A DNA stretch of 64,000 nt from an uncultured Eubacterium sp. (GTDB taxonomy: Bacteria; Bacillota; Clostridia; Lachnospirales; Lachnospiraceae): contig CAKRFN010000007.1 in assembly GCA_934320655.1 (NCBI GenBank), positions 62,001-126,000 on the forward strand. Direction: 5' to 3'. Both the position numbers and the translations under genes were made by a program. Numbering within the stretch: position 1 is the first letter of the stretch; the number at the start of each line of letters is the position of its first letter. Of this stretch, positions 17,078-27,300 are shown one piece after another. A model generated the notes under the pieces. The model did not search any database and was not told the DNA's origin. It saw only the letters and a list, made by a program, of their open reading frames with translations.

Positions 17078-17971
17078 TTATCGGAACTGATGTCTGTAAG
17101 TATATGAAATCTTTTCTGCCTCCGGCAAAAGACCATGCATCAGTCTTGCCGACTGGCTGTTCACCACCTGCAAAGCGATCTGTGTCTGCGGCGGATAGAG
17201 CTCCGTCGCACGCTGCAGTGCCGTCTTTAACAGCGCATATGCCACCGGTACACCGGCATCATCACCTGTCCACAGCGCACTCAGTGTCAGCACACCGCAG
17301 CACGAATGGTCAAAGATCACATATGCCTCTGCCCTGCCGTCCACCATCCATGCCAGACTCAGCTCGCGCTCAACCTCCGGATCGCTCAGCCGCTGTTCCG
17401 GTATCGGTGCCTCCAGCGCAACCGCCCGCTTTTGTATCGCACGCAGTTGGTCGTCGGATAACTGTGAAAACGCGCGCATTTTATTCGTTTTTGTCTGCGC
17501 AGCGCCCATCTCCCGCTGCAGTTCCTTTGCATGCATGACTTCCTCAAGTGTAAACGCATAGATATTCCGCTCTCCGTCATCCTCCACTTCAAACCCCAGA
17601 TGTTCGAGGAACGGATGCAGTGTCCGGTTCTCTTCATCTGCCGCAGCAAAGCGAAGCTCCATCGCATACATATGATCTGCTTTTCCCAGTTGTGTTTCCA
17701 GTGTGCGGATCATCCGGCTGGCGCCGCCCCTGCGCCTGTAATCCGGTGCCACATACAGGGAAACCACATGAAAACACCATGTATCCGCATAACCGACAAG
17801 TGCACCGCAGGCAGTCCCGTCACAGGAAAGACCGATCGCCGTGAGTGGTTCTCCCTGCTGCAATGCTTCGCGTGCCTGTGGCAGCATCAGCGTCTGAAAC
17901 CATTGAAGCTGTTCTTCACCGATCCATCTCAGTTCTAATTTTGCACCATCCTCATGACTGCTTTTTTCCAT
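17078..17971 (-). CDS. TG4: tandem GNAT acetyltransferase partner of QB4
   Basis: A 297-residue protein closely related to TG3. Its N-terminal GNAT domain carries HVVSLYVAPDYRRRGGASRM (loop RRRGGAS at 79-85). The C-terminal GNAT-like half contains DHSCCGVLTLSALWTGD and ELYPPQTQIALQVVNSQS. An intact acetyl-CoA loop suggests it is active; the acceptor is unknown. An ACAGGAGGTACAGGAG ribosome site precedes the ATG. It lies 24 bases downstream of the beta-helix acyltransferase gene and 43 bases upstream of QB4, inside the collinear run. Confidence 0.85.
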   Translation of the reverse strand: MEKSSHEDGAKLELRWIGEEQLQWFQTLMLPQAREALQQGEPLTAIGLSCDGTACGALVGYADTWCFHVVSLYVAPDYRRRGGASRMIRTLETQLGKADHMYAMELRFAAADEENRTLHPFLEHLGFEVEDDGERNIYAFTLEEVMHAKELQREMGAAQTKTNKMRAFSQLSDDQLRAIQKRAVALEAPIPEQRLSDPEVERELSLAWMVDGRAEAYVIFDHSCCGVLTLSALWTGDDAGVPVAYALLKTALQRATELYPPQTQIALQVVNSQSARLMHGLLPEAEKISYTYRHQFR

Positions 17972-17994
17972 CTCCTGTACCTCCTGTCTGAACG

Positions 17995-18672
17995 CTATTG
18001 TACACTATCATTTTTTAATACGACTTCACCCTGCTTTTTATAGATACTGTTTGCCGGAACGACCCCGCGGACGCTCGAAAGCGGGTAAATGTTCGTGTGG
18101 CTGCCGATGACCGTGCCCGGATTGAGCACGCTGTTGCAGCCGACCTCCACATAGTCGCCGAGCATCGCCCCGAACTTTTTGCGTCCGGTCGCGATCTGCT
18201 CTGCGCCGTCCTTGACGACCACCTCTGTCTTATCGGATTTGACATTGGATGTGATCGAGCCTGCTCCCATATGCGATTTATACCCTAAGATCGAATCGCC
18301 GACATAGTTATAATGCGGCACCTGTACACTGTTGAAGATAATATCGTTTTTGATCTCGGTCGAATTGCCGACGACTGAGCCTTTTCCGACGACTGCCGAA
18401 CCACGGATAAACGCACAGTGGCGGATCTCCGCTTCCTCATCTATGATGAGTGGACCGTTCAGGCATGCGGTCGGTGCGACCTTTGCGGATTTTGCGACCC
18501 AGATATCCTCGCCGCGTTTTTCATAGATCGCAGGATCGAGCGTCGGACCTAGTTTGCGGATCATGTCGCTGATTCCATCCAACGCCTCCCACGGATAGGT
18601 GTACTGTGCCAGATACGCTCCGGCGATCGTCTGTGACAGATCATATAATTCACTGATTTTACACTGTTTCAT
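17995..18672 (-). CDS. Left-handed beta-helix acyl/nucleotidyltransferase-like protein
   Basis: A 225-residue protein with hexapeptide-repeat character from about residue 55 to 200 (IWVAKSAKVAPTACLNGPLI, SAVVGKGSVVGNSTEI, NYVGDSILGYKSHMGAGSIT, VEVGCNSVLNPGTVIGSHTN). It matches the C-terminal domain of GlmU-like enzymes but has no N-terminal nucleotidyltransferase domain. Such proteins usually form trimers and acylate sugars or sugar nucleotides. I chose the ATG at 18672 (MKQCKISELY) because AAGGAG lies 11 bases upstream and a longer frame would run into topB. It sits 23 bases after topB and 24 before TG4. It may be a housekeeping neighbour rather than part of the QB/TG system. Confidence 0.85.
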   Translation of the reverse strand: MKQCKISELYDLSQTIAGAYLAQYTYPWEALDGISDMIRKLGPTLDPAIYEKRGEDIWVAKSAKVAPTACLNGPLIIDEEAEIRHCAFIRGSAVVGKGSVVGNSTEIKNDIIFNSVQVPHYNYVGDSILGYKSHMGAGSITSNVKSDKTEVVVKDGAEQIATGRKKFGAMLGDYVEVGCNSVLNPGTVIGSHTNIYPLSSVRGVVPANSIYKKQGEVVLKNDSVQ

Positions 18673-18694
18673 GTTTTTATACTCCTTACTGTTT

Positions 18695-20815
18695 TTATGA
18701 TTTGGCAGCCGGTTTTGCAGCCGGTTTTGTCTGTTTTTTTGTCCCCGATCTGCTCGTCTGCCGTGTGCTCTTTGACTTATAATATGGCGCTGCCGCGTCA
18801 AAATACCGGCGCAATGCATACTGATTATTCGTCTGCATAACTGCATCCGTGCGCGACCGGATAAAATGATCCAGCTTTACCATATATTCATCTGAAGTGA
18901 TACTGCCTTCCGCGACATAAGTCAGTCCTTTCTCCCAGCTTGCCGTCAGCTCCGGATTGAGCAGCGACCGGATCGATACGTTCACAACATCATAGATCAT
19001 CTCCCCCATCAGGGTCGGCGTGATGACCTGCGTCTTTTTGTTTAATGCCAGATACTTGTTTTTCACGAGCTTGGCAATGATCTCTGCGCGTGTCGCACTC
19101 GTTCCGATCCCGCTTCCCTTGATCTGTGCACGCAGTTCCTCATCCTCGATGAGCTGCCCGGCATTCTCCATCGCGAGTACCATAGAACCGGATGTATAGC
19201 GTTTCGGCGGCGATGTCTCGCCCTCCTTGATCTCATATCCGTCTACCGGGATCTGCACACCCTTTTTCAGGTTTGCGACCAGCTCCAGCAGATGTTCATC
19301 CGAGATCTCCTGTTCTTCGCTGTCTGTATTGCCTGATGTCTGCCCATCCGCATCATCCCCCTGCGCAGAAGCGCCGGATGCAGACTTCTTTTTAAAAAAT
19401 GAATAATCCATGACCTTCAGATATCCCGGATCCTTCAACACCTTAAAATTGGCAAAAAACTTCTCGTTTCCCACCTGTGTCACCAGACTGACCTTCTGGT
19501 AAATAGCGGGCGGATAAAAAATGGCTAAAAACCTGCGCACAATCACCTCATACACCTTCATCGACAGCTCACTGAGCGACTTGAGTGCTCCCATACCCTG
19601 TCCGGTCGGAATGACCGCGTAATGGTCGGTGATCTGTTTGTCATTTGTATATCTGGTCTTTGCTATATTTTTATAACTGCCGCCAGCTAAAATCTCCTCT
19701 GCAAATGCACGGACACCGGGGATATTTTTCAGTCCTCCGATATTTTTATGTATCTCCTTTGCGACCGCCGTTGACAACACACGTGCATCTGTTCTCGGAT
19801 ATGTCACCAGCTTCTTCTCATACAGCTCCTGAATGATCTGCAAGGTCTGGTCCGGACTGATCTTAAAAAATTTGGAACAGATATTCTGCAGCTCGGCTAA
19901 GTTGAATAATAATGGTGCATTTTTTGTCTCTTTTTTCTTTTCCACCGACACAACTGTTGCTGTCTGCGGATTGATCTGCGAGAGTGTATCGATCAGTATC
20001 TGTGCATCGTCCTTTTGCTTAAATCCGTTTTCCTTATACAGCTTCGGTGACTGGAAATATTCCGATCCTTCGACCGCTTTCCATTCTCCGTCGATCGGTG
20101 CACCGTCTAAGGACAGTTTGCCGAGCACACGGTAAAACGGAGTCTTTTCAAATGCGCGTATCTCCCGTTCCCGGCGCACAACCATGCCGAGCACACAAGT
20201 CATCACACGCCCAACCGAGATAACCGCATAGCGCTCATGCAGATAATTGGCCACTGCATTGCCATAGCGCAATGTCAGCAGCCGCGAAAAGTTGATACCC
20301 ATCAGATAATCTTCCTTGGCACGCAGATATGCACTCGCACACAGATTATCATATTCCGATAAGTCCTTTGCCTCCCGGATACCGCGCAGGATCTCCTCCT
20401 CCGTCTGTGAATCGATCCAGACACGCCGTCTTTCTTTTCCTTTGACGCCCGCCATCTGTTCAACCAGACGATAGATGTACTCGCCCTCCCGTCCGGAGTC
20501 CGTACATACATAGATGCAGCCCACATCCGGCCGGTTCAAAAGCCCTGCCACGATCCGGTACTGTTTGGCTGATGATCCGATCACTTCGTATTTGAACTCC
20601 TGCGGGATAAATGGCAATGTCGCAAGCGACCACTTTTTATATTTTTCATCATAGGCTTCCGGATAACTCATCGTCACCAGATGTCCGACACACCACGTCA
20701 CGACCGCCTCATCTGATTCCTGATAGCCATCGTAACGCTTCATATTTAGACCGAGCGCTTTGGCAAATTCCTGTGCGACACTCGGCTTCTCTGCGATATA
20801 TAATGATTTTGACAT
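18695..20815 (-). CDS. topB: DNA topoisomerase III (type IA)
   Basis: This 706-residue enzyme has the TOPRIM start SLYIAEKPSVAQ and the acidic TOPRIM motif CTDSGREGEYIYR. The catalytic tyrosine region is LVTYPRTDARVL, and GSGIGTSATRAEII is the conserved gate-strand motif. It cuts one DNA strand through a 5'-phosphotyrosine and removes negative supercoils or decatenates DNA. The C-terminus is a short Lys/Ala/Pro-rich tail instead of zinc fingers. It lies 18 bases after the ATPase gene at 20833 and 23 bases before the beta-helix gene. Topoisomerase III genes also occur on integrative conjugative elements, but no relaxase, integrase or conjugation gene is in the window. Confidence 0.95.
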   Translation of the reverse strand: MSKSLYIAEKPSVAQEFAKALGLNMKRYDGYQESDEAVVTWCVGHLVTMSYPEAYDEKYKKWSLATLPFIPQEFKYEVIGSSAKQYRIVAGLLNRPDVGCIYVCTDSGREGEYIYRLVEQMAGVKGKERRRVWIDSQTEEEILRGIREAKDLSEYDNLCASAYLRAKEDYLMGINFSRLLTLRYGNAVANYLHERYAVISVGRVMTCVLGMVVRREREIRAFEKTPFYRVLGKLSLDGAPIDGEWKAVEGSEYFQSPKLYKENGFKQKDDAQILIDTLSQINPQTATVVSVEKKKETKNAPLLFNLAELQNICSKFFKISPDQTLQIIQELYEKKLVTYPRTDARVLSTAVAKEIHKNIGGLKNIPGVRAFAEEILAGGSYKNIAKTRYTNDKQITDHYAVIPTGQGMGALKSLSELSMKVYEVIVRRFLAIFYPPAIYQKVSLVTQVGNEKFFANFKVLKDPGYLKVMDYSFFKKKSASGASAQGDDADGQTSGNTDSEEQEISDEHLLELVANLKKGVQIPVDGYEIKEGETSPPKRYTSGSMVLAMENAGQLIEDEELRAQIKGSGIGTSATRAEIIAKLVKNKYLALNKKTQVITPTLMGEMIYDVVNVSIRSLLNPELTASWEKGLTYVAEGSITSDEYMVKLDHFIRSRTDAVMQTNNQYALRRYFDAAAPYYKSKSTRQTSRSGTKKQTKPAAKPAAKS

Positions 20816-20832
20816 AGTACTTCCTTTATTGC

Positions 20833-22194
20833 TTATAACTGTTTCATATCGATCGGTATCAGACGTTCGTCCTGATCTGCCCAGGCAGTGAGTTCCACAT
20901 CGAATTCTGTTGCCGTGAACAGATAGATCTGTTGCGGTGACAGTCTCGCCTTTTTGAGCGTCTGCAGCAGCTCCCTGACATCTTCAGCCGTCATCGCAGG
21001 GGCTGACCAGTTGCATTCCCCAACGATGGTATTGCGCACACTATCCTGCGCTACAATATCGATCGTGCCCTGTTTTCCGATCCATGTGCCCTGCTTGGTC
21101 AGCTCGATCGGCAGCTTATGCACACGGTTCATCAGTGCGAGATATTCTCCGCACACCTGCACAAAATAGCGGTTCATGTAGGTTTCGATCTCCGGTGCAA
21201 TATATCGGTCGTAAAATTCCTCTGCTCCCAACATATACACTTCTGACAAATGCGGATAGATAAACCGGAACCAGAAATTGATCAAAGGATCTCTGATCTG
21301 ATACAATCCTTTCTGTGTATTTCGCACGCCGCCGGTCTCAAAGGACTCTGCCTTTTCGATCACATCAATCTCCATGAGACTGCGCAGATAAACCGAGATC
21401 TTGGCACGTGAAAATCCCGTCAGATCATACAGATCATTCAGCTTGCGATGTCCCGTCGCGATCGCGGCGAGTATCGTCTCATAGACGGCTAACTCCCTCA
21501 AATGCAGGGACAGATACCGCTCCGCCTCACTGTGCAGATAACCATAAGGCGATAAAATGTGCCGGCAGACATTCGTTTTGAAATCCAGCTTCGCACTCCA
21601 TCTGCTGACATAAGAGGAAACACCCCCGATCACGCCGTAGATACGCACGACCTCTGCCACCGGCAGATTAGGGAATGCCCGCACGACATCCAGAAAGGAC
21701 AGGTACTCCAGCTTGATCGTGAGCATCTGCCTGTTCGCGAACACACCCAGATGTTCCTCCCTGTTCTGTTCCATCCATGCCAGATCACTGCTGGCAAGGA
21801 TGATCTGTACCGGTCCCGGATAGAGCCGTTTTTCTTTTAATCGGAGAATCGCGGTCAAAAAATCCGGGGCTTTTTTCACAATCTGCTGGAATTCATCAAT
21901 CACGACGACGAGTTTGCTCGCATCACCGCTCTTTACCCGTGTGAAAATCTCGTTATACGTGCCCTTTGTCAACTTGATACCGTAAGTCTCCTCGGTCTGC
22001 GCTGCCATCTGGCGATACTGCTCCGGGGCAGAAGCTGCTCGTGCCCGGTAGTAAAAATGTTTCTTATCCTGCAGATAGACACGCAGCAATGCCTCCTTTT
22101 CACAGCCGTCCCGCCCATACAATAGAACGATGCCGTTTTTCCCATCGTCATAATGCTCATTCATCCTCCGCAGTTGAGCGGTTCTTATCATCAT
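20833..22194 (-). CDS. STAND-like ATPase with DUF234-type nuclease-like C-terminus
   Basis: A 453-residue protein of the archaeal-ATPase (PF01637) plus DUF234 (PF03008) type. The P-loop position reads YGRDGCEKEALL (about 26-37), lacking the GK[ST] of a Walker A motif. Walker B is intact (LVVVIDEFQQI, about 95). A winged helix follows (GHRKLNDLYDLTGFSRAKIS), and the C-terminal domain contains GTIDIVAQD and VGECNWS, resembling a PD-(D/E)xK fold. Family members occur as AAA-like proteins of unclear role. The degenerate P-loop suggests weak or no ATP hydrolysis. It is 40 bases after the AAA+ gene and 18 before topB. A GGGGAAC site precedes the ATG. Confidence 0.85.
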   Translation of the reverse strand: MMIRTAQLRRMNEHYDDGKNGIVLLYGRDGCEKEALLRVYLQDKKHFYYRARAASAPEQYRQMAAQTEETYGIKLTKGTYNEIFTRVKSGDASKLVVVIDEFQQIVKKAPDFLTAILRLKEKRLYPGPVQIILASSDLAWMEQNREEHLGVFANRQMLTIKLEYLSFLDVVRAFPNLPVAEVVRIYGVIGGVSSYVSRWSAKLDFKTNVCRHILSPYGYLHSEAERYLSLHLRELAVYETILAAIATGHRKLNDLYDLTGFSRAKISVYLRSLMEIDVIEKAESFETGGVRNTQKGLYQIRDPLINFWFRFIYPHLSEVYMLGAEEFYDRYIAPEIETYMNRYFVQVCGEYLALMNRVHKLPIELTKQGTWIGKQGTIDIVAQDSVRNTIVGECNWSAPAMTAEDVRELLQTLKKARLSPQQIYLFTATEFDVELTAWADQDERLIPIDMKQL

Positions 22195-22233
22195 TCGTCA
22201 GTTCCCCTTTTTCCATACTGTAATTGTACAACA

Positions 22234-24333
22234 CTACGGCTTGGCATAGTATTTCCTGCTGATCTCAAATTCCGTCATCAGCCGGTTCGTCTTAGACAAC
22301 ACATAGCTCAGCGAACTGATGATATGCCGGTCTGAGAGACTTTCATTATGACTGATTGCAATAAATGCCGCACCGTATAACACAGATTTCATCTCACTGC
22401 CTGTCAGTTCAAAATTATTCGCCATATTTTCCAACTGGAGATTCGGATCAACCGGTGTCTGCGGCGGCAGCATACCCCGCAGCATCTCGACCCGCGTCTG
22501 CGGCTGTGGCTTTTCCATCAGGATACAATAGGTGATCCTTCGGATAAATGCCGGGTCAAAATTGCTGTACACATTTGTTGCCAATATGATAAAACCATCG
22601 AATTCCTCGATCTTCTGCAGCAGGAATGCGACCTCGTTATTTGCATATTTATCATTCGAGCTGGATATCTCGGTTCTCTTGGCAAACAATGCATCTGCCT
22701 CGTCAAAAAACAGGATAAAGTTCCCGTCCTTGGCGCAGTCAAACACCCGGTTCAGATTTTTTTCCGTCTCACCGATATACTTATCTACCAGCTGCGAGAG
22801 ATCCACACGGTACAGCTCCATTCCCAGCTCATTGGCAATCGCCTGTGCCGACATCGTCTTGCCCGTACCGGGAGGTCCGTACAACAGGACACTCACGCCT
22901 CTGCCATAGGTCACCTTCTGCCCAAAGCCCCACTCATCATTCACACGGTTGCGGTACTTCATCCGGCTGCACGCCAGCTTCAGTGTCTCTTTCTGCCGCT
23001 CATCCATACGGACATCAGCAAATGTAAATTTCGGTTCGATCTTTGTCGCCAGTTTTTCGATATCCCTCGGCAGCAGCATGCGGATCGCTCTCCGGAGCAG
23101 TTCATCGGTGATCTTCTCCTTTTTCTCTGCGAGGCGCTGTTTATCGGCCAGCATGCACACCTTTTCGATCTGTCCTGCAGTAAAATTATACTGATCCGCA
23201 TACGCCTCCGGATCAACGCTCTCCGCCAGTCCATATTCCCCGCCGAAATATTTCCACAGCCGGATGCGATCCTTTAACGTCGGTGTCTCCATCTCTAGCA
23301 GATAATAATCATAGGACTCTGCCAGCCGGATCGTGCCGGCGTTTCCCTCCGATGTCAGTATGACACGGTCAACAATCTGCAGACACAGATCGATCAGCGT
23401 CGTGACTTCTACATACGCGTCCTCCGGGAGATCGGCATGCAGTAAGACAAGCTGCGCATGCAGCAGCCGGCATCTGACCAGTATCTCATTTAATATAGCT
23501 GCTTTATGCTGCGCATCCAGAGCATTCAGGCGCGGCAGCTCCACAAATAAGGCGGGCGTCTGTTCCAGCGCAGACGCGATCAGCAGCTTCTTTCCGCATA
23601 GAGGTTTTCCCACAATCTGTATCAATCCTTCGTTCTGAAATGACAGGACTTCCTGCAGCTTTGCAAGATATCCTCTGTCATCGATCATCTCCGGCAGATA
23701 ATCAGCGTCCGATTCCATGCAAAGCGGCCACAACGTCCGCGGCATTGTGGCATTTCCCCGGATCAGCAGAACTGCCTGAGCGGATAGCACAAAACCATCC
23801 AGCAGTCCGGAACCGGTCGTTTCCGCTTTGCAGGTCAGAAACAAAAAGCTGTTTTTGACCATCTGCAGCTGCTCTGATACGAACTCAAATTCCTCTTCTC
23901 CTGCATACATGGCATACAGCCGCAGAGCCAGTTCAAACGTCGCACATCCCGCTCTGCCGTATTTCTCCTGCAATGTCTGATAGACCTGCACATATCTTGT
24001 ATCCAGCTCCGGTGCAGCTGCCAGCAGCAGGCAGAAGAACGAGAAACCGGACAATCCGGCCTCTGCTGCCAGATTTGACAGGCTGATCCCTCCGCGCAGT
24101 TCCATCGGCATACCCATAGATGCCTTGCACCGGGACTTGAGATACTCTTCTCCCCGGATCAGCTGCTCCCTGATATCTGCAGCCGTCTCCTGTGCGTTCT
24201 CATTGCCGGACAGGAGATAGCTATCCAGGAACAGATCCAGCCATCTGAGATACCCATAGGTCTCCTCCAGCCCGGAGCCATACGGCTGTCCGTATTCGCT
24301 TTTGTCAAAATAATTACTGTATTCCAGTTTCAT
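22234..24333 (-). CDS. Double AAA+ ATPase (standalone, Afp15-like class)
   Basis: This 699-residue protein has a helical N-terminal region (1-200) and a first AAA module with a degenerate P-loop (GKPLCGKK, about 242-249). The second AAA module is complete, with Walker A GPPGTGKT (486-493), Walker B LFFDEADALFAKR (541-553) and the sensor/arginine-finger region ILATNVYSNFDPAFIRRI. The second module strongly resembles ATPases that act as unfoldases or chaperones, including those encoded with extracellular contractile injection systems, but also many standalone ones. No phage-tail-like gene is nearby. It lies 41 bases after the 1062-residue protein gene, so the two are probably co-translated and may cooperate. 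Confidence 0.9.
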   Translation of the reverse strand: MKLEYSNYFDKSEYGQPYGSGLEETYGYLRWLDLFLDSYLLSGNENAQETAADIREQLIRGEEYLKSRCKASMGMPMELRGGISLSNLAAEAGLSGFSFFCLLLAAAPELDTRYVQVYQTLQEKYGRAGCATFELALRLYAMYAGEEEFEFVSEQLQMVKNSFLFLTCKAETTGSGLLDGFVLSAQAVLLIRGNATMPRTLWPLCMESDADYLPEMIDDRGYLAKLQEVLSFQNEGLIQIVGKPLCGKKLLIASALEQTPALFVELPRLNALDAQHKAAILNEILVRCRLLHAQLVLLHADLPEDAYVEVTTLIDLCLQIVDRVILTSEGNAGTIRLAESYDYYLLEMETPTLKDRIRLWKYFGGEYGLAESVDPEAYADQYNFTAGQIEKVCMLADKQRLAEKKEKITDELLRRAIRMLLPRDIEKLATKIEPKFTFADVRMDERQKETLKLACSRMKYRNRVNDEWGFGQKVTYGRGVSVLLYGPPGTGKTMSAQAIANELGMELYRVDLSQLVDKYIGETEKNLNRVFDCAKDGNFILFFDEADALFAKRTEISSSNDKYANNEVAFLLQKIEEFDGFIILATNVYSNFDPAFIRRITYCILMEKPQPQTRVEMLRGMLPPQTPVDPNLQLENMANNFELTGSEMKSVLYGAAFIAISHNESLSDRHIISSLSYVLSKTNRLMTEFEISRKYYAKP

Positions 24334-24373
24334 ATGCCCATTCCTTCTCTGTTCCCAGGAGCTGTCAAAACTC

Positions 24374-27300
24374 CTAAACGTAAATTTGCAGATCTTTCAG
24401 ACATGCCCTCATTCCTTCAAAACGATCCCTGATGCCATCCTTGTTGTTTTCCCAGCGATCGCGATTTTGCTCTGTCGTCTCCTGATCCCTGAACAGATGT
24501 TTGTCACTTTCAGACAATCCAAACGCTTCCTCGAAAAATGTCTTGAAAAATGTGTCCTGATCAGCATCTAATCTACCATTCCAATTACTAAGGTAGTTTC
24601 CTGCACCGATAAAGTTATCTGCCAGAGCTGACACCAGTAGCGGCAGCTTATAGTCTTCAATTGCTGAATTCATCGATAGGAAACTATCTATCGATCCCCG
24701 CTTCTCCGGCAGATATGAGTAATAGATCGGAAGCAGGATAGCGTCCCTGAAGCTCTCCATTGCTGTCTCGAGCAGCCCGATCCTATCAAACGCTCCGAAA
24801 CTATTATACACATCCCTAAAGTCATAGGATCCGACTGCATAACTGCCCGTTACCTGTTCCCGGGTCTCTGGCGTCATCTGGGTCTTTCGTACCGTCTGGG
24901 TCTCTGACGTTTCCGGCATCTTCAAGCCATTATTTACCGCCGTTTTCAATTTGTCTTCTGATCTGCAGGTATTAATGATCTGATTCATTACTTCATCATC
25001 AGACAGCAGCATCGATAACTTCCGGAACTGGTCTGTGGCATTCACAACATTTACCAGACCGGCAGTCTGTCGATCCGTATTTTTCTGACGGAAGATATAA
25101 CCCTTATCCTTTTGTTCTACAACATACCTGATGATCTCAGATAAGAGTTTTTCTTCATAAGCATCCTTATCTGCCCCCACAATTCCCATATTGCGTAGCT
25201 GTTCCTGATAATATAAATTGCCCCGAATGACAAAATCTAACCTTGATTTGCTGAATACCCGTTCATCAAATATACCATGTTCTGCAGCAGCCGGTGCCAC
25301 CTTTTGTCGTATTCCGATGAAATACTGACCGATGTTTTTGTAGCCTATGTCATAGATCGTATCTTTCGTCTGTTCTGCAGTTCCGGCTGCATCTGCTATC
25401 TTTTCAATGGTATCTGCCAATACCTCGGGATTCGTCACAACCTCTTTTAAGAACTCAGAAACTGTCCTGTATCCAAATGCCTGATTCATCAGTTCACGTC
25501 TTTTTGCATTTCTAAATTTACGCTTTCGGGATATCTTATCAGAATCTGAGTCCTGATATGTCAAACCTGTAGCATTCTGCTGCTCCTCAGCTTTGGTATC
25601 GAGATCAACCTCTTGATCCATCAGTTGATCAACCGTCTCCAGCTTAACGTCCGCATAATTGATCACAGAATCCAATATCTGTAATGCCACCTTATCCTTT
25701 TCCGCTTCCATTCCATATGATTCGCAGACAAACTGGAATAACCGGTTCTGTGTCAGACTGTCCATATAACCGGCCAGAGCCGCATTTTCTACAAACCTCT
25801 TCACGTCATCTTTGACAACGCGTCCGCCCTTTCCCGTTTCAGGCTGCGGCTTCACCTGACCGTTTTGGCTGTAGTTCTTCTCAGCTTCTATCAGATCTTT
25901 TATCGTATTAAATGCATCCCGATCTGTCTGTTCAATAAACGACAGATTCTCCAGCCCTGCCTTCACACGGGCATCCATCTCATTCTCCAGTGCGCTTTCA
26001 CGCGCATAGACTTCCTTGGACAGATCCTTTTGCTTATTTGCCGCACGGACAAACTTAGCCAGTGAATACGGTGAATCGATTCTGGCAGACCGGTACCGGA
26101 AAGTCTGCATCGTTTCGGACGAATCCTTATCCTTGATCGGTACACCTGCCTCCTTGGCAATATCCGCTGCAAAAGAAGTACAGTTGTATCCCAGAAACGA
26201 ATAAGATCTGCCGGAGCCTACCACACCACGGATCTTGGCCGCAGCCCGCAGATAGTTCGCATAAGAGATACTGAACCTCCGTTCTATAATGCCGGGGTCA
26301 TCATGATACGGATCCGGATTCCTGACGACTCCGACCGTAACAGCTCCAGTACCCGGGGTCGTATATAACGGCCAGAAGCCAAAGCTGTAGCTGCTGTATG
26401 CATTACCATCCGTTTTTGCAACCATGCGGATAAAGCTGTGCCCCTGTTCATCCTCAATTCCATGTAAGATCTGTGCGCGCAATAGCATCACATTCGGATC
26501 CAGATCCGGATTATATTTCACATTTAACGCTGCTGCATCTGCCTCACCTTTACTCACGATCTCCCCATAAGCAGCCGATTTTTTCATGACTGTATCGAGG
26601 ATCTTCACATAATCCGGCTTTTTTCTCCATCCCGAGAATAAAAACGGCTTCTTCTCAGTGAGCAGCTTGTTATAATCCACATAGACATCCGTAGGCGGTT
26701 CTACTGCGACAACTGCCTCAAATTCATTCGGACTTTCCATCCCATCCATCACCGGATAGTCCGGGGTAAATCCCTTTGCACTGTCATATTGCAGACCAAA
26801 CGCCTGTGCGAGTTTTTTGATTGATTCTTCATATTTTTTCTCGCTTTCTGTTTTAACGTGTCCATCGTCCTGCTGCAGTTCTCCCGATGCGATCTGATCC
26901 TCTGCTGCATCAGACAACGGCTGTTCCTCCTGCGCCACTTCCGTCAGGTTAACGGTCTCATACTCTTTGTTCCCATATTTGTTTCTCATCCAGCCCAGCA
27001 ATGCCGCCTTTTTTCCTTCGTCTGTCAGATATTTTTTTTCAAAATCACTCTCGGATACGAGTTGTTCATTGGTATTGACTCTCTGTATCAGATCCTGCAG
27101 CAATTGCTCATTATTACTCTTTTTGGCACGGTTAACCGCATCCGTTCCTGCAAGTGATTGAAACGGATCAAAATAGAGCGTCTTCTGATCTTCTTTGTCC
27201 AATGACGCGAATATTGTCCCGGCTTCCTTCTTTTTTGAGATCGTCTTTTGTCCGAATCTTCCGATCTGACTGTGATTGAACTTGAACAATGCCCCTGATA

